A stretch of 64,000 bases of DNA. Origin: Roseiarcus sp963822215. GTDB taxonomy: Bacteria > Pseudomonadota > Alphaproteobacteria > Rhizobiales > Beijerinckiaceae. The notes under the pieces were generated by a model. It was not told where the DNA came from. It worked only from the letters and a program-made list of their open reading frames with translations, and did not search any database. Positions 16,333 through 23,718 of this stretch are shown here, piece by piece. The stretch covers positions 372,001 to 436,000 of the forward strand of contig CAWGGX010000007.1 in the NCBI GenBank assembly GCA_963822215.1, in the 5' to 3' direction. Each line of letters opens with the position of its first letter. Positions within the stretch are counted from its first letter, which is position 1. A program made the position numbers and the translations under genes.

Positions 16333-17562
16333 ATGCGACACAATCTTCGAGTGAATGGCGCGCGACTCGCCTCGCGCCTCGAACGCCTGGCCGGAGTCGG
16401 CGCCCGGCCGGACGGCGGGGTGAACCGTCTCGCCCTCACCGAGGCCGACGGGCTGGGCCGCGACCTCGTCGTCGGCTGGATGCGCGACCTCGGCCTCGCC
16501 GTCACGATTGACGCCATCGGCAATGTCGTGGGCGTTCGGCGCGGCCTCGAGGACGGCGCGCCAGTGATGATGGGCAGCCACATCGACACGGTCGAGACCG
16601 GCGGGCGGTACGATGGCGCGCTCGGGGTTCTCGCGGGGCTCGAGGTCATCGAGACGCTCGACGACGCCGGCGTCGTCACCCGGCGGCCGCTGGCCGTGGC
16701 CTTCTTCACCAATGAGGAGGGCGCGCGTTTCCAGCCCGACATGTTTGGCAGCCTCGTCTTTACCGGCGTACTGCCGCTGGAGACGGCGCTGGCCACGGTT
16801 GGCGTCGACGGCGCCGTCGCCGGCGAGGCGCTTCGGCGCATCGGTTACGCCGGCGAGGCGCCGGTGGGACGGCCAAACGTCCACGCCTATGTCGAGCTGC
16901 ATGTCGAGCAGGGGCCGACGCTGGAGGCTGAAGGCTTCGCCATCGGCGCGGTCGAAGGCGTGCAGGGGATTTCCTGGACCGAGGTGACGCTCAGCGGCCA
17001 GTCGAACCACGCCGGCACGACGCCGATGCGGATGCGCCGCGACGCCGGTTACGTCGCCGCCGAGATCGCAGCCTTCGCGCGCCGGCTCGCCCGCGACGTC
17101 GGCGGCGATCAGGTCGCCACCGTCGGCGCGCTGACGCTCACGCCTAATCTCATCAACGTCGTCGCCGAAAAGGCGGTGATGACGGTCGATCTGCGCAACA
17201 CCGACAACCAGCGGCTCATGGAGGCCGAGCGCCGCCTCGCCGCGTTCGTCGCGGAGACCGCCAAGCGTGAGGGCGTCACGGTCGAGAGCCGCACGCTCGC
17301 CCGTTTCGATCCGGTCGCCTTCTCGGCCCCGCTCGTTCAGCGCGTCGAGGCGATCGCGCGCGAGTTTGAATGGCCCGTGAAACGGCTGCCGAGCGGCGCC
17401 GGCCATGACGCGCAGATGCTCGCTGCCGTCTGCCCGGCCTGCATGATCTTCGTCCCGAGCGCGGGCGGCGTCAGCCACAACATTGCGGAATACACCGCGC
17501 CCGACGAGTGCGCCGCCGGCGCCGACGTCCTGCTCCGCCTCGTGACCGAGCTTGCCGAATGA
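16333..17562 (+). CDS. M20-family amidohydrolase (allantoate / N-carbamoyl-amino-acid type)
   Basis: The 409-residue zinc enzyme has the AllC/HyuC pattern: GSHIDTV (H83, D85), GGRYDGALGVL (metal-bridging D94), FFTNEEGARF (E128/E129), ELHVEQGPTLE (H190) and a terminal SHNIAEY histidine. SGQSNHAGTTPM marks the lid-domain histidine. The family cleaves the ureido or carbamoyl amide of allantoate, ureidoglycolate, N-carbamoyl-L-amino acids or beta-ureidopropionate; the exact substrate cannot be read from sequence. With the D-aminoacylase-like gene next to it and the molybdenum hydroxylase/SsnA pair beyond the IS110, it fits a purine or hydantoin catabolic set. Confidence 0.85.
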   Translation: MRHNLRVNGARLASRLERLAGVGARPDGGVNRLALTEADGLGRDLVVGWMRDLGLAVTIDAIGNVVGVRRGLEDGAPVMMGSHIDTVETGGRYDGALGVLAGLEVIETLDDAGVVTRRPLAVAFFTNEEGARFQPDMFGSLVFTGVLPLETALATVGVDGAVAGEALRRIGYAGEAPVGRPNVHAYVELHVEQGPTLEAEGFAIGAVEGVQGISWTEVTLSGQSNHAGTTPMRMRRDAGYVAAEIAAFARRLARDVGGDQVATVGALTLTPNLINVVAEKAVMTVDLRNTDNQRLMEAERRLAAFVAETAKREGVTVESRTLARFDPVAFSAPLVQRVEAIAREFEWPVKRLPSGAGHDAQMLAAVCPACMIFVPSAGGVSHNIAEYTAPDECAAGADVLLRLVTELAE

Positions 17563-17578
17563 ACTCGTCCCCAAACGA

Positions 17579-17685
17579 CCTCGTCCTGAGGAGCCCGCGC
17601 AGCGGGCGTCTCGAAGGACGGGAACCCCGGGCGGCGGCCAATGGGCGTCCTTCGAGACGCGCCTTCGGCGCTCCTCAGGACGAGG
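17579..17685. repeat. Double-stem palindromic element between two amidohydrolase genes
   Basis: An outer inverted repeat (CCTCGTCCTGAGGAGC at 17579 and its complement ending at 17685) encloses an inner one (GCGTCTCGAAGGACG at about 17606 and its complement near 17661). The transcript would form a long Y-shaped structure. Elements of this CCTGAGGAGC/CTTCGAGACG type are widespread in Hyphomicrobiales spacers. It lies in the 133-bp gap just before the D-aminoacylase start. Confidence 0.7.
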
Positions 17686-17695
17686 GTAGCGCTCT

Positions 17696-19342
17696 ATGAC
17701 TCGCCAGCTCATCCGCAACGCGATGATCGTCACCGGAGATGGGCGCACGCCGCCTTATCCCGGAGACGTCCTGATCGACGGCGACGTGATCGTGGCGCTC
17801 GGCGCGGTGAGCGTGACCGAGGCGCAGACCGCGGACCGGGTCACCGACGCGGGCGGGCGGGCGCTTTCGCCCGGCTTCGTCGACACCCACAACCACGGCG
17901 CGCTCGGCGGGACGGCGCTCTCTGAAAGCGGCCTGCCGATCGCCTGCGAGCTCGCGGTTCTCGGCGGCGTGACCAAGCGCATCTGCGGCGTGGACGGCCT
18001 CTCGCCAGCGCCCGTCGCCGAGGCCCAGCGCTCGCAATACGCCGCGCAACTGAAACCGCTCGACGGCGCAATTCCAGGCGAATGGACGTGGACCTCGGTC
18101 GCCGAATTTCTCGCCTGGCATCGAGGCCGTTCGGTCACCGATATGGGGCTCTATCTCGGCCATTCGGCGGTGCGCCGGGTCGTCATGGCCAACGTGGCCC
18201 GGGTCGCCTCCGACGCCGAGATCGACGCCATGGCTCAGGTGGTTCGGCGCGAGGCGCCCCTAACCCTCGGCCTGTCCACCGGCCTCGTCTACAACCCCGC
18301 CGTCTATTCCGACGAGCGCGAGATCGCCGCGCTCGTGCGCGCCTTCAACGCCGTGAAGCCCGGCGCGCTGTTTCCTCATCTTCGCTCGGAGAGCGACAAC
18401 ATCATTGCGAGCGCAAAGGAGGTCATCGGCGCCGCAGTCGAAGGCGGCGGCGGCTATTGCAACGAGCACTCGAAGATCGCGGGCGCTCAGAATTACGACC
18501 GCATCGGCGAGCTCGAAGGCCTGCTCGCCGACGCCGCCTCGCTCGTCCCGACCATGGAGAACATGTACCCCTACACGGCCGGGTCGACGACCGGCGACGC
18601 CATCTTTCCGCCGGAGATGCGAGCGGGCGGTCGGTCGGAGTTTCTGGCGGCGCTCGGGGATCCCGCGAGGCGCGCCGCGATGATCGCCAAGATGCGCTTC
18701 GATTCGAGAACCTGGGACAATTTCATTCACTTCTGCGGCGGTCTCGGCGGCATTCAGATCGCCGGGGTCAAGCCCGGCGTGGGCGACGCCTTTCTCGGCC
18801 GCCGCCTCGCCGACGTCGCGCGCGCCGCTGGCTGCGCCGATCCCGACAGCGACGAGGCCTTCGGCGCCGTGTTCGACTTCTTCGCGGCGAACGCAGGCGA
18901 GATCGCGATCATCTCCCATTATGGCAACGACGCGACGATGGAGCGCTTCTTTCGTCGTCCGACCATGGCGATCTGCACCGATGGATTGATGCCGGGGCCG
19001 GGACAGAAGCCGCACCCGCGCTCGCTCGGGTCATTTCCGAAAGCTTTGCGCATGGCGCGCGAGATGGGAATTCCACTTGAAGCGATGGTCTGGCGCATGG
19101 CGACTTTGCCGTGCCGCTTCCTCAACCTCCCCGATCCGACGCTCCGCGTCGGCGCCGACGCCTCGCTGACGCTGTTCGACCCGGCGCTCGTTCGCGAGCG
19201 CAACGATTACCTGAGCCCCGAGATCCGGCCGGAGGGGATCGACAGCGTATGGATCCATGGGTGCCTGGTGCTCGACCGCGGCCGGCTTATTCCGCCGCGG
19301 CCATTCCCGGGGCGGGCGCTGACGAGCCCTCTTCGGACGTAG
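17696..19342 (+). CDS. D-aminoacylase-like / N-acyl-D-amino-acid amidohydrolase
   Basis: The 548-residue protein belongs to the D-aminoacylase branch of the amidohydrolase superfamily. A small beta domain starts with a gene-typical NAMIVTGDG, the HxH metal motif is in FVDTHNHGAL (about residue 62), and ALFPHLRSE, GGGYCNEHSK and ICTDGLMPGPGQKPHPRS supply later metal and substrate residues. A C-terminal RVGADASLTLFDP strand closes the barrel. The family deacylates N-acyl-D-amino acids or opens related amide bonds. It follows the M20 enzyme in the same direction. Its 3' end overlaps, antisense, the frame-shifted tail of the isomerase gene. Confidence 0.8.
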   Translation: MTRQLIRNAMIVTGDGRTPPYPGDVLIDGDVIVALGAVSVTEAQTADRVTDAGGRALSPGFVDTHNHGALGGTALSESGLPIACELAVLGGVTKRICGVDGLSPAPVAEAQRSQYAAQLKPLDGAIPGEWTWTSVAEFLAWHRGRSVTDMGLYLGHSAVRRVVMANVARVASDAEIDAMAQVVRREAPLTLGLSTGLVYNPAVYSDEREIAALVRAFNAVKPGALFPHLRSESDNIIASAKEVIGAAVEGGGGYCNEHSKIAGAQNYDRIGELEGLLADAASLVPTMENMYPYTAGSTTGDAIFPPEMRAGGRSEFLAALGDPARRAAMIAKMRFDSRTWDNFIHFCGGLGGIQIAGVKPGVGDAFLGRRLADVARAAGCADPDSDEAFGAVFDFFAANAGEIAIISHYGNDATMERFFRRPTMAICTDGLMPGPGQKPHPRSLGSFPKALRMAREMGIPLEAMVWRMATLPCRFLNLPDPTLRVGADASLTLFDPALVRERNDYLSPEIRPEGIDSVWIHGCLVLDRGRLIPPRPFPGRALTSPLRT

Positions 19343-19932
19343 CGGCAATGCGCGCCGACCGTCCGAACGCCTACTCGAGATTCGCGTGTCGCTCGAACAT
19401 CGTGTTCGAGTTCGAACGCCTTTTTCTCCATCAACCTCATGACGACGATGTCCAGGACAATCAGCAAGCTTTGCTCGAACAGCGATCCCATGGGCTGCAC
19501 AGAGGCAAACTGAGCGTCGCCATCGGCCTTGGGCGTGGATGCGGGTATTCTCACGACAGCGTCGGCGAGCTGTCCAATGCGCGAGCCCGGAAAGATCGTT
19601 ACGAGCGCAAGACTTGCCCCGAGGGTCTTGGCCTTGTCGGCGATGGCGACAAGGGTGGCGGTGGCGCCGGAGCCCGATCCGATGACGAGCAGATCGTCGG
19701 CCTTGACGGCCGGCGTCACGGTTTCGCCGACGACATAGGCGGTGAACCCCATGTGCATGAGCCGCATGGCGAACGCCCTCATCGCCAGCCCCGATCGTCC
19801 GGCGCCCGCGACGAATATCCTGTTCGCGGCGAGGACGAGGTCGGCCAAACGCTCCGCCTCTTGCGGCGAGATGGCCTTGAGCGCGCGATCAAGCTCGCGG
19901 ATAACCTCTTGCGCGTATTCCGTGATGTCCAT
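19207..19932 (-). CDS. 6-phospho-3-hexuloisomerase-like SIS protein with C-terminal frameshift
   Basis: The first ~175 residues are a typical HxlB-type SIS isomerase: FVAGAGRSGLAMRAFAMRLMHMGF, VVGETVTPAV, LLVIGSGSGATATLV, VRIPAST and SLFEQSLLIVLD. HxlB converts hexulose-6-phosphate to fructose-6-phosphate. After KKAFELEHD the frame becomes basic nonsense and ends only at 19207, antisense to the neighbour's 3' end. Removing one base near 19409 restores ESNTMFERHANLE and a stop at 19371-19373. That gives 186 residues, the family's usual length, and RHANLE is its normal C-terminus. So a single-base insertion or sequencing error extends the gene. No hexulose-phosphate synthase is adjacent. Confidence 0.8.
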   Translation of the reverse strand: MDITEYAQEVIRELDRALKAISPQEAERLADLVLAANRIFVAGAGRSGLAMRAFAMRLMHMGFTAYVVGETVTPAVKADDLLVIGSGSGATATLVAIADKAKTLGASLALVTIFPGSRIGQLADAVVRIPASTPKADGDAQFASVQPMGSLFEQSLLIVLDIVVMRLMEKKAFELEHDVRATRESRVGVRTVGAHCRYVRRGLVSARPGNGRGGISRPRSSTRHPWIHTLSIPSGRISGLR

Positions 19933-19958
19933 CGCTGACGTTCCTCTTTGGCAACCCG

Positions 19959-20015
19959 GTCATTGCGAGCGAAGCGAAGGAATTCCCGAGATCGTAGGGC
20001 GCTCTCGAGACCGTG
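19959..20015 (+). repeat. REP element, diverged copy
   Basis: GTCATTGCGAGCGAAGCGAAGG followed by an imperfect GATCGTAGGGCGCTCTCGAGA core matches the element at 16229-16293 on the opposite strand. It lies between the isomerase start and the first copy of the duplicated metalloprotease segment. Confidence 0.6.
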
Positions 20016-20325
20016 TCTGCACGAGCCCGCCTTCCCTCGGCGGCAATTCTGCTAGACTCCGAATCGGGCCCGGGCGAAAGGACCTTTGGCGCGAACCCAT
20101 GGCGATGAACGGATTGTTGCGGCTGTTCGAGCGTGGGCCCGAACCGGCGCATCTGGACCTGAAACACAACGGCGAGGTCTATCGCATCGCGATCAACCGC
20201 TCGACGCGGTCGCGACGGTTCACCCTCCGGGTGCGCGCGGCGAGCCGGGACGTGCTTTTGACCATGCCGGCGCGGGCGTCGATGGCGGCGGCGCGGGAAT
20301 TCGCCGAGCGCCATTCGGCTTGGAT
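20002..20325 (+). repeat. Direct repeat, left copy (start of ygjP-like gene)
   Basis: About 320 bp here match about 21637-21955 almost base for base, including the upstream region, the ribosome-binding site and the first 75 codons of the metalloprotease. The match stops abruptly after GGATC. The two copies bracket the lipase-like gene. Confidence 0.85.
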
Positions 20326-20337
20326 CCGTGTCCAGTC
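20099..20337 (+). pseudogene. Truncated duplicate of YgjP-type metalloprotease (N-terminus only)
   Basis: The frame repeats the first ~75 residues of the intact gene at 21728 with one or two changes (MAMNGLLRLFERGPEP against MAKNGLLRLFERGPEP), then runs into unrelated sequence after AERHSAWI. The C-terminal HExxH catalytic half is absent, so it cannot be active. It was produced by a segmental duplication whose other end lies beyond the lipase gene. Confidence 0.85.
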
Positions 20338-20418
20338 GTCCTCCCCGCCAAATCTTGACGTCCCTCGCCGCAGCCGAGCATACCGGTCATGCATGTCTCG
20401 CATTTGGCGGGAGCTTCG

Positions 20419-21477
20419 ATGGAACCGTCCGCAGGGGCCCGAAAGCTAACAAAATTCGTCGCCGGTGCGATCGCGCTTTTCGGTCTCTCGGCCTGCGCCG
20501 GTTTGCACCTCGACCAGAGTCCGGATCAGGTCATTCAACGGACTGAAGGCGAGGATAATTTCGCCTTGCGGCAAAAAGCCGGGCCGACCGCCGCGCGCGT
20601 CCTGCCCTATGCTCTCCTGTCGGAGCAATCCTACGATCCGCGAGTTTATGCGGCGCATCAGGTCGCGCCGCGCGCGACGACGTGTCTAGCCGGCGATCCC
20701 AAGGATTGCGACGGGACGAAGGATCGACGCGCGGCCCGTTGGCTCAGCGAGTGGCGATACCTCTGGAGCTGCGACGGGCCCGAGGAATGCAAAGTGCGAA
20801 CGGCAGGGCGGAGCGAGCCGGTCGGCGGCCTGGGCGTCCAGGTCTGGGCGCGTAAGGGCCTGCGCTGCTCCGAGGCGGTCATCGCCTTCCGCGGCACCAT
20901 GGGCGGAAATAAAGGCGATTGGGATTCCAATTTCCACTGGATCCTGCGCGATCTTCCCATCTACGACCAATATGATCAGGTCCGCGACCATATCGGCGAC
21001 TTCATCGGCCATATCGAACGGGATCCGTGCTATCGGCCGGGCTTAACCCAGATCACCACGGTCGGGCATTCGCTCGGCGGCGGACTGGCGCAGCTTGCGG
21101 CCTATTCCGACGCGCGGATCCGGCGCGTCTACGCCTTCGATCCCTCGATGGTGACCGGATTTTATTCCGTCGATCCGCCGCACCGCGACCGGAACGTGCA
21201 AGGCCAAAAGATCGAGCGCGTTTACGAATTGGGAGAGATTCTGGCCTACGGCCGCCTCATCATGCTGCATTCCATCCCTTTGTCGCCCTGCAATCCACGT
21301 GTCGTCAGTGTCCGCTTCCATGTCTTCCACGGCGCCCCGATCGCTTTGCACAGCCTGACAGATCTCGACAACGGTCTGCTCGAAGTCGCTCGAGGGCACG
21401 AGCCCGAGACGGGACCGATGGTCCTCGAGCGATGCGGCCGCGAATCCCCGAAAACGCCCGATATCGCCGCACAATGA
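20419..21477 (+). CDS. Lipase-like (class 3 / Mbeg1-like) lipoprotein
   Basis: From the ATG at 20419, preceded by GGGAG, the 352-residue protein begins with a lipoprotein signal: the hydrophobic stretch TKFVAGAIALFGLSACAG with lipobox LSAC. The mature part has the alpha/beta-hydrolase serine elbow in TTVGHSLGGGLAQLAAYSDAR, preceded by AVIAFRGTMGG, and a late histidine in RFHVFHG. This fits class-3 or DUF2974-type lipases anchored in the outer membrane or periplasm. A 10-residue-longer start at 20389 is possible but weaker. The gene lies between two direct copies of the ygjP-like 5' end, so it was probably inserted together with that duplication. Confidence 0.75.
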   Translation: MEPSAGARKLTKFVAGAIALFGLSACAGLHLDQSPDQVIQRTEGEDNFALRQKAGPTAARVLPYALLSEQSYDPRVYAAHQVAPRATTCLAGDPKDCDGTKDRRAARWLSEWRYLWSCDGPEECKVRTAGRSEPVGGLGVQVWARKGLRCSEAVIAFRGTMGGNKGDWDSNFHWILRDLPIYDQYDQVRDHIGDFIGHIERDPCYRPGLTQITTVGHSLGGGLAQLAAYSDARIRRVYAFDPSMVTGFYSVDPPHRDRNVQGQKIERVYELGEILAYGRLIMLHSIPLSPCNPRVVSVRFHVFHGAPIALHSLTDLDNGLLEVARGHEPETGPMVLERCGRESPKTPDIAAQ

Positions 21478-21636
21478 TTTTCACTGATTTGGACGAGCGA
21501 CTGCTTCGGATGGTCTTTCCCATGCAGGATCAGGGTTTGTCCGCCGGCTCTTTCCCCGTTCCGCCCTCGGCGGACGCGCGCTTCCCGCCCTTGACGCGAC
21601 ATGGCGCCTCCGCGGCTTTGGTCCTGCCGTCGCGCG

Positions 21637-21955
21637 CTCGAGATCGCGTGCACGGGCCGCCTTCCTCGGCGGCAATTCTGCTAGACTCCGAATCGGACTC
21701 GGGCGAAAGGACCTTTGGCGCGAACCCATGGCGAAGAACGGATTGTTGCGGCTGTTCGAGCGTGGGCCCGAACCGGCGCATCTGGACCTGAAACACAACG
21801 GCGAGGTCTATCGCATTGCGATCAACCGCTCGACGCGGTCCCGGCGGTTCACCCTCCGGGTGCGCGCGGCGAGCCGGGACGTGCTTTTGACCATGCCGGC
21901 GCGGGCGTCGATGGCGGCGGCGCGGGAATTCGCCGAGCGCCATTCGGCCTGGATC
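21637..21955 (+). repeat. Direct repeat, right copy
   Basis: This is the partner of 20002-20325. Here the repeated segment continues into the complete metalloprotease gene. Confidence 0.85.
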
Positions 21956-22483
21956 GGCGTGCGGCTCGCCCGGCTGCCGCACCCGGTCGCCTTCAAGCCC
22001 CTGGCGAAGACGCCGCTGCGCGGGGTCGATCACACGATCGTCCACCGGCCCGGGGCGCGCGGCGTCGTCTGGACCGAGGCGGGTGAGCACGGGCCGCTCA
22101 TATGCGTCGCCGGCGAGCGGCCGCATGTGGCGCGGCGGGTCCACGACTTCCTCCGGCGCGAGGCGATGAAAGACATCGAGGCCGCGGTCGCCCGCCACGC
22201 CAAGGCGATCAACGTCCAGCCGAAGCGCCTCGCCGTGCGCGACACGGTCAGCCGCTGGGGATCGTGCTCGTCGGCCGGACGCCTCAGCTTCTCCTGGCGC
22301 CTGATTCTCGCGCCGCCTTACGTGCTCGATTACCTCGCCGCCCACGAGGTCGCGCATATGGTCCACATGAACCATTCGCCAAAGTTCTGGGCGCTGGTCG
22401 GTCGCGTCTCGCCCGACGTGAAGCGGGCGGAGGCGTGGCTCAAGGCGCATGGCGCGAGCCTGCACCGCTTCGGGGCGGAGTGA
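21728..22483 (+). CDS. YgjP/SprT-like zinc metallopeptidase (DUF45, M48-type)
   Basis: The 251-residue protein has the YgjP layout. An N-terminal beta-rich region carries a RSTRSRRFTLRV motif. The C-terminal half has RDTVSRWGSCSSAGRLSFSW and the zinc motif HEVAHMVHMNHSPKFW (HExxH plus downstream His), typical of this family of cytoplasmic metalloproteases. The role is poorly known; relatives have been linked to protein quality control or nucleic-acid-bound proteins. The ATG is at 21728 after CGAAAGGACC. The first 75 codons are duplicated upstream at 20099. Confidence 0.88.
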   Translation: MAKNGLLRLFERGPEPAHLDLKHNGEVYRIAINRSTRSRRFTLRVRAASRDVLLTMPARASMAAAREFAERHSAWIGVRLARLPHPVAFKPLAKTPLRGVDHTIVHRPGARGVVWTEAGEHGPLICVAGERPHVARRVHDFLRREAMKDIEAAVARHAKAINVQPKRLAVRDTVSRWGSCSSAGRLSFSWRLILAPPYVLDYLAAHEVAHMVHMNHSPKFWALVGRVSPDVKRAEAWLKAHGASLHRFGAE

Positions 22484-22585
22484 ATCCTCTCTGGCCACAG
22501 AGCGTCCGCTACCTGGACCGGACACGTCGTGCGGGACCTACACGGAACAGATCTGCTCTGGCGGATTTTCTGTGGATACGATAAT

Positions 22586-22858
22586 ATGCGCTTGACCTGG
22601 GATGAAGCGAAGCGGATTGCCACCCTCACCCATCGGGGGCTCGATTTCGTAGACGCCGCCAAGGTGTTCCCGGGCGACCATTTCACAGCGCCCGACGACC
22701 GGCGCGACTACGGCGAGTTGAGATACATCACGGCGGGATGGTTGGACGGCCGCTTCGTGGCGCCGGTGTGGACGCCCCGTGACAACACTCGGCGGATCAT
22801 TTCGATGATGGCCGGACATGCCGACGAAGAAGCCTGGTATCGAGAGCGAATGGGTTGA
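22586..22858 (+). CDS. brnT: BrnT-family ribonuclease toxin
   Basis: The 90-residue protein is a typical BrnT. It has MRLTWDEAKRIATLTHRGLDF (the usual WDExK..N/H.xKHG-type opening), a VFPGD segment, DYGELRYITAGWLDGRFV and a C-terminal RRIISMMAGHADEEAWY with the catalytic/recognition arginine and histidine. BrnT has a RelE-like fold and cleaves RNA; BrnA neutralises it. The start is the ATG at 22586 after an AT-rich TACGATAATA that may be the promoter -10. It overlaps brnA by 41 bases. Confidence 0.9.
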   Translation: MRLTWDEAKRIATLTHRGLDFVDAAKVFPGDHFTAPDDRRDYGELRYITAGWLDGRFVAPVWTPRDNTRRIISMMAGHADEEAWYRERMG

Positions 22859-23075
22859 TCCCGACGACGCGCCGCGCTTGACCAGGGAATGGTTCGAGCG
22901 GGCCGACCTTTACCACGGCGACAAGATGGTTCGCCGGGGGAGGCCGAAATCCGCCAGCCCTAAGGAGGCCGTCAACCTGCGGCTGGATGCGGACGTATTG
23001 AAGTATTTCCGCAACACCGGTCCGGGCTGGCAGAGCCGCATCAACGAAGCGCTGCGCAAGGTGGCGGGGCTCTAG
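22818..23075 (+). CDS. brnA: BrnA-family antitoxin
   Basis: The 85-residue protein has the BrnA pattern: an acidic N-terminal linker (ESEWVDPDDAPRLTREWFERA) that would wrap the toxin, RRGRPKSASPKEAVNLRLD leading into the ribbon-helix-helix DNA-binding domain, and a helical tail GPGWQSRINEALRKVAGL. It is expected to inhibit BrnT and repress the operon from the promoter before brnT. The toxin-first order and gene overlap match the known brnTA arrangement. Confidence 0.9.
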   Translation: MPTKKPGIESEWVDPDDAPRLTREWFERADLYHGDKMVRRGRPKSASPKEAVNLRLDADVLKYFRNTGPGWQSRINEALRKVAGL

Positions 23076-23718
23076 CGGGTAAAAAAGCTCAACGAATCGG
23101 ACCCGCCAGCATCTCCTCCCCGTGGAGCGAAGCGCAATGGGTGACGGGACCACGCGAAGCGTGGTGGTGGGGGCGGCCCGGCCAACGACCCAGGCGAGAG
23201 CAAGATGATTTTTTGCACGATTCCCGTGCGCCCCCATCTGACCGCTCACTTGGGCCCCGTGCGGGAGAAGGGAATGCCGGCGGCGCCTTGCAACCCGGCA
23301 GCATCGGTCTGGCGCCCTCGTTTTCGCCCGCCTGTTCTTTCCCTGATCCGCTGCGAAAGCGCGCACAAATTCCCTGTTCCGGTCATTTGAAATTCCCTGT
23401 TCCGCGCCCGCGCCGGCCCGCAACCGGTGGGTTGTATTTCTAGCAACACCATGACATTGCAGAACTTTCTCGAACAGAGCGCCGACCGCGGCGAAAAAAA
23501 TTCCCTGCTAGCAGGGAAACCGGATCGTCGGCTGCGGACCGAGAGCGCGATAATTCTTTGCCGAACCGGAAGGGGGACGGATGTTCGTGAACGGGTTTCG
23601 GCTTCAGTTTTGCAGGGTGGGTTGTCGCCCTTCACTCCCGGAGCCATGCGTCCACCGCTCCCCAATTCAGGATATGCGCGAACCTCAAATCGTCCCGCTC
23701 TGGGCGTGCCCCCTCTCC
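23076..23718. other. Gene-free stretch mostly filled by repeat copy B
   Basis: No gene is supported. The left 120 bp hold a CACGCGAAGCGTGGTGGTGGG hairpin-like piece; 23196-23518 is dispersed element copy B; the last 200 bp show nothing recognisable. Confidence 0.6.
23196..23518 (+). repeat. Dispersed TTCCCTG element, copy B
   Basis: It has the same ordered landmarks as copies A and C: GAGCAAGATGAT, CAACCCGGC, CGTTTTCGCCCGCCTGTTC, and four direct TTCCCTG heptamers. The conserved ATGACATTGCAG has its ATG at 23451 and the terminal palindrome TTCCCTGCTAGCAGGGAA lies at 23501-23518. The distance from ATG to palindrome is 50 bases (49 in A and C). It follows the brnTA operon. Confidence 0.8.
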
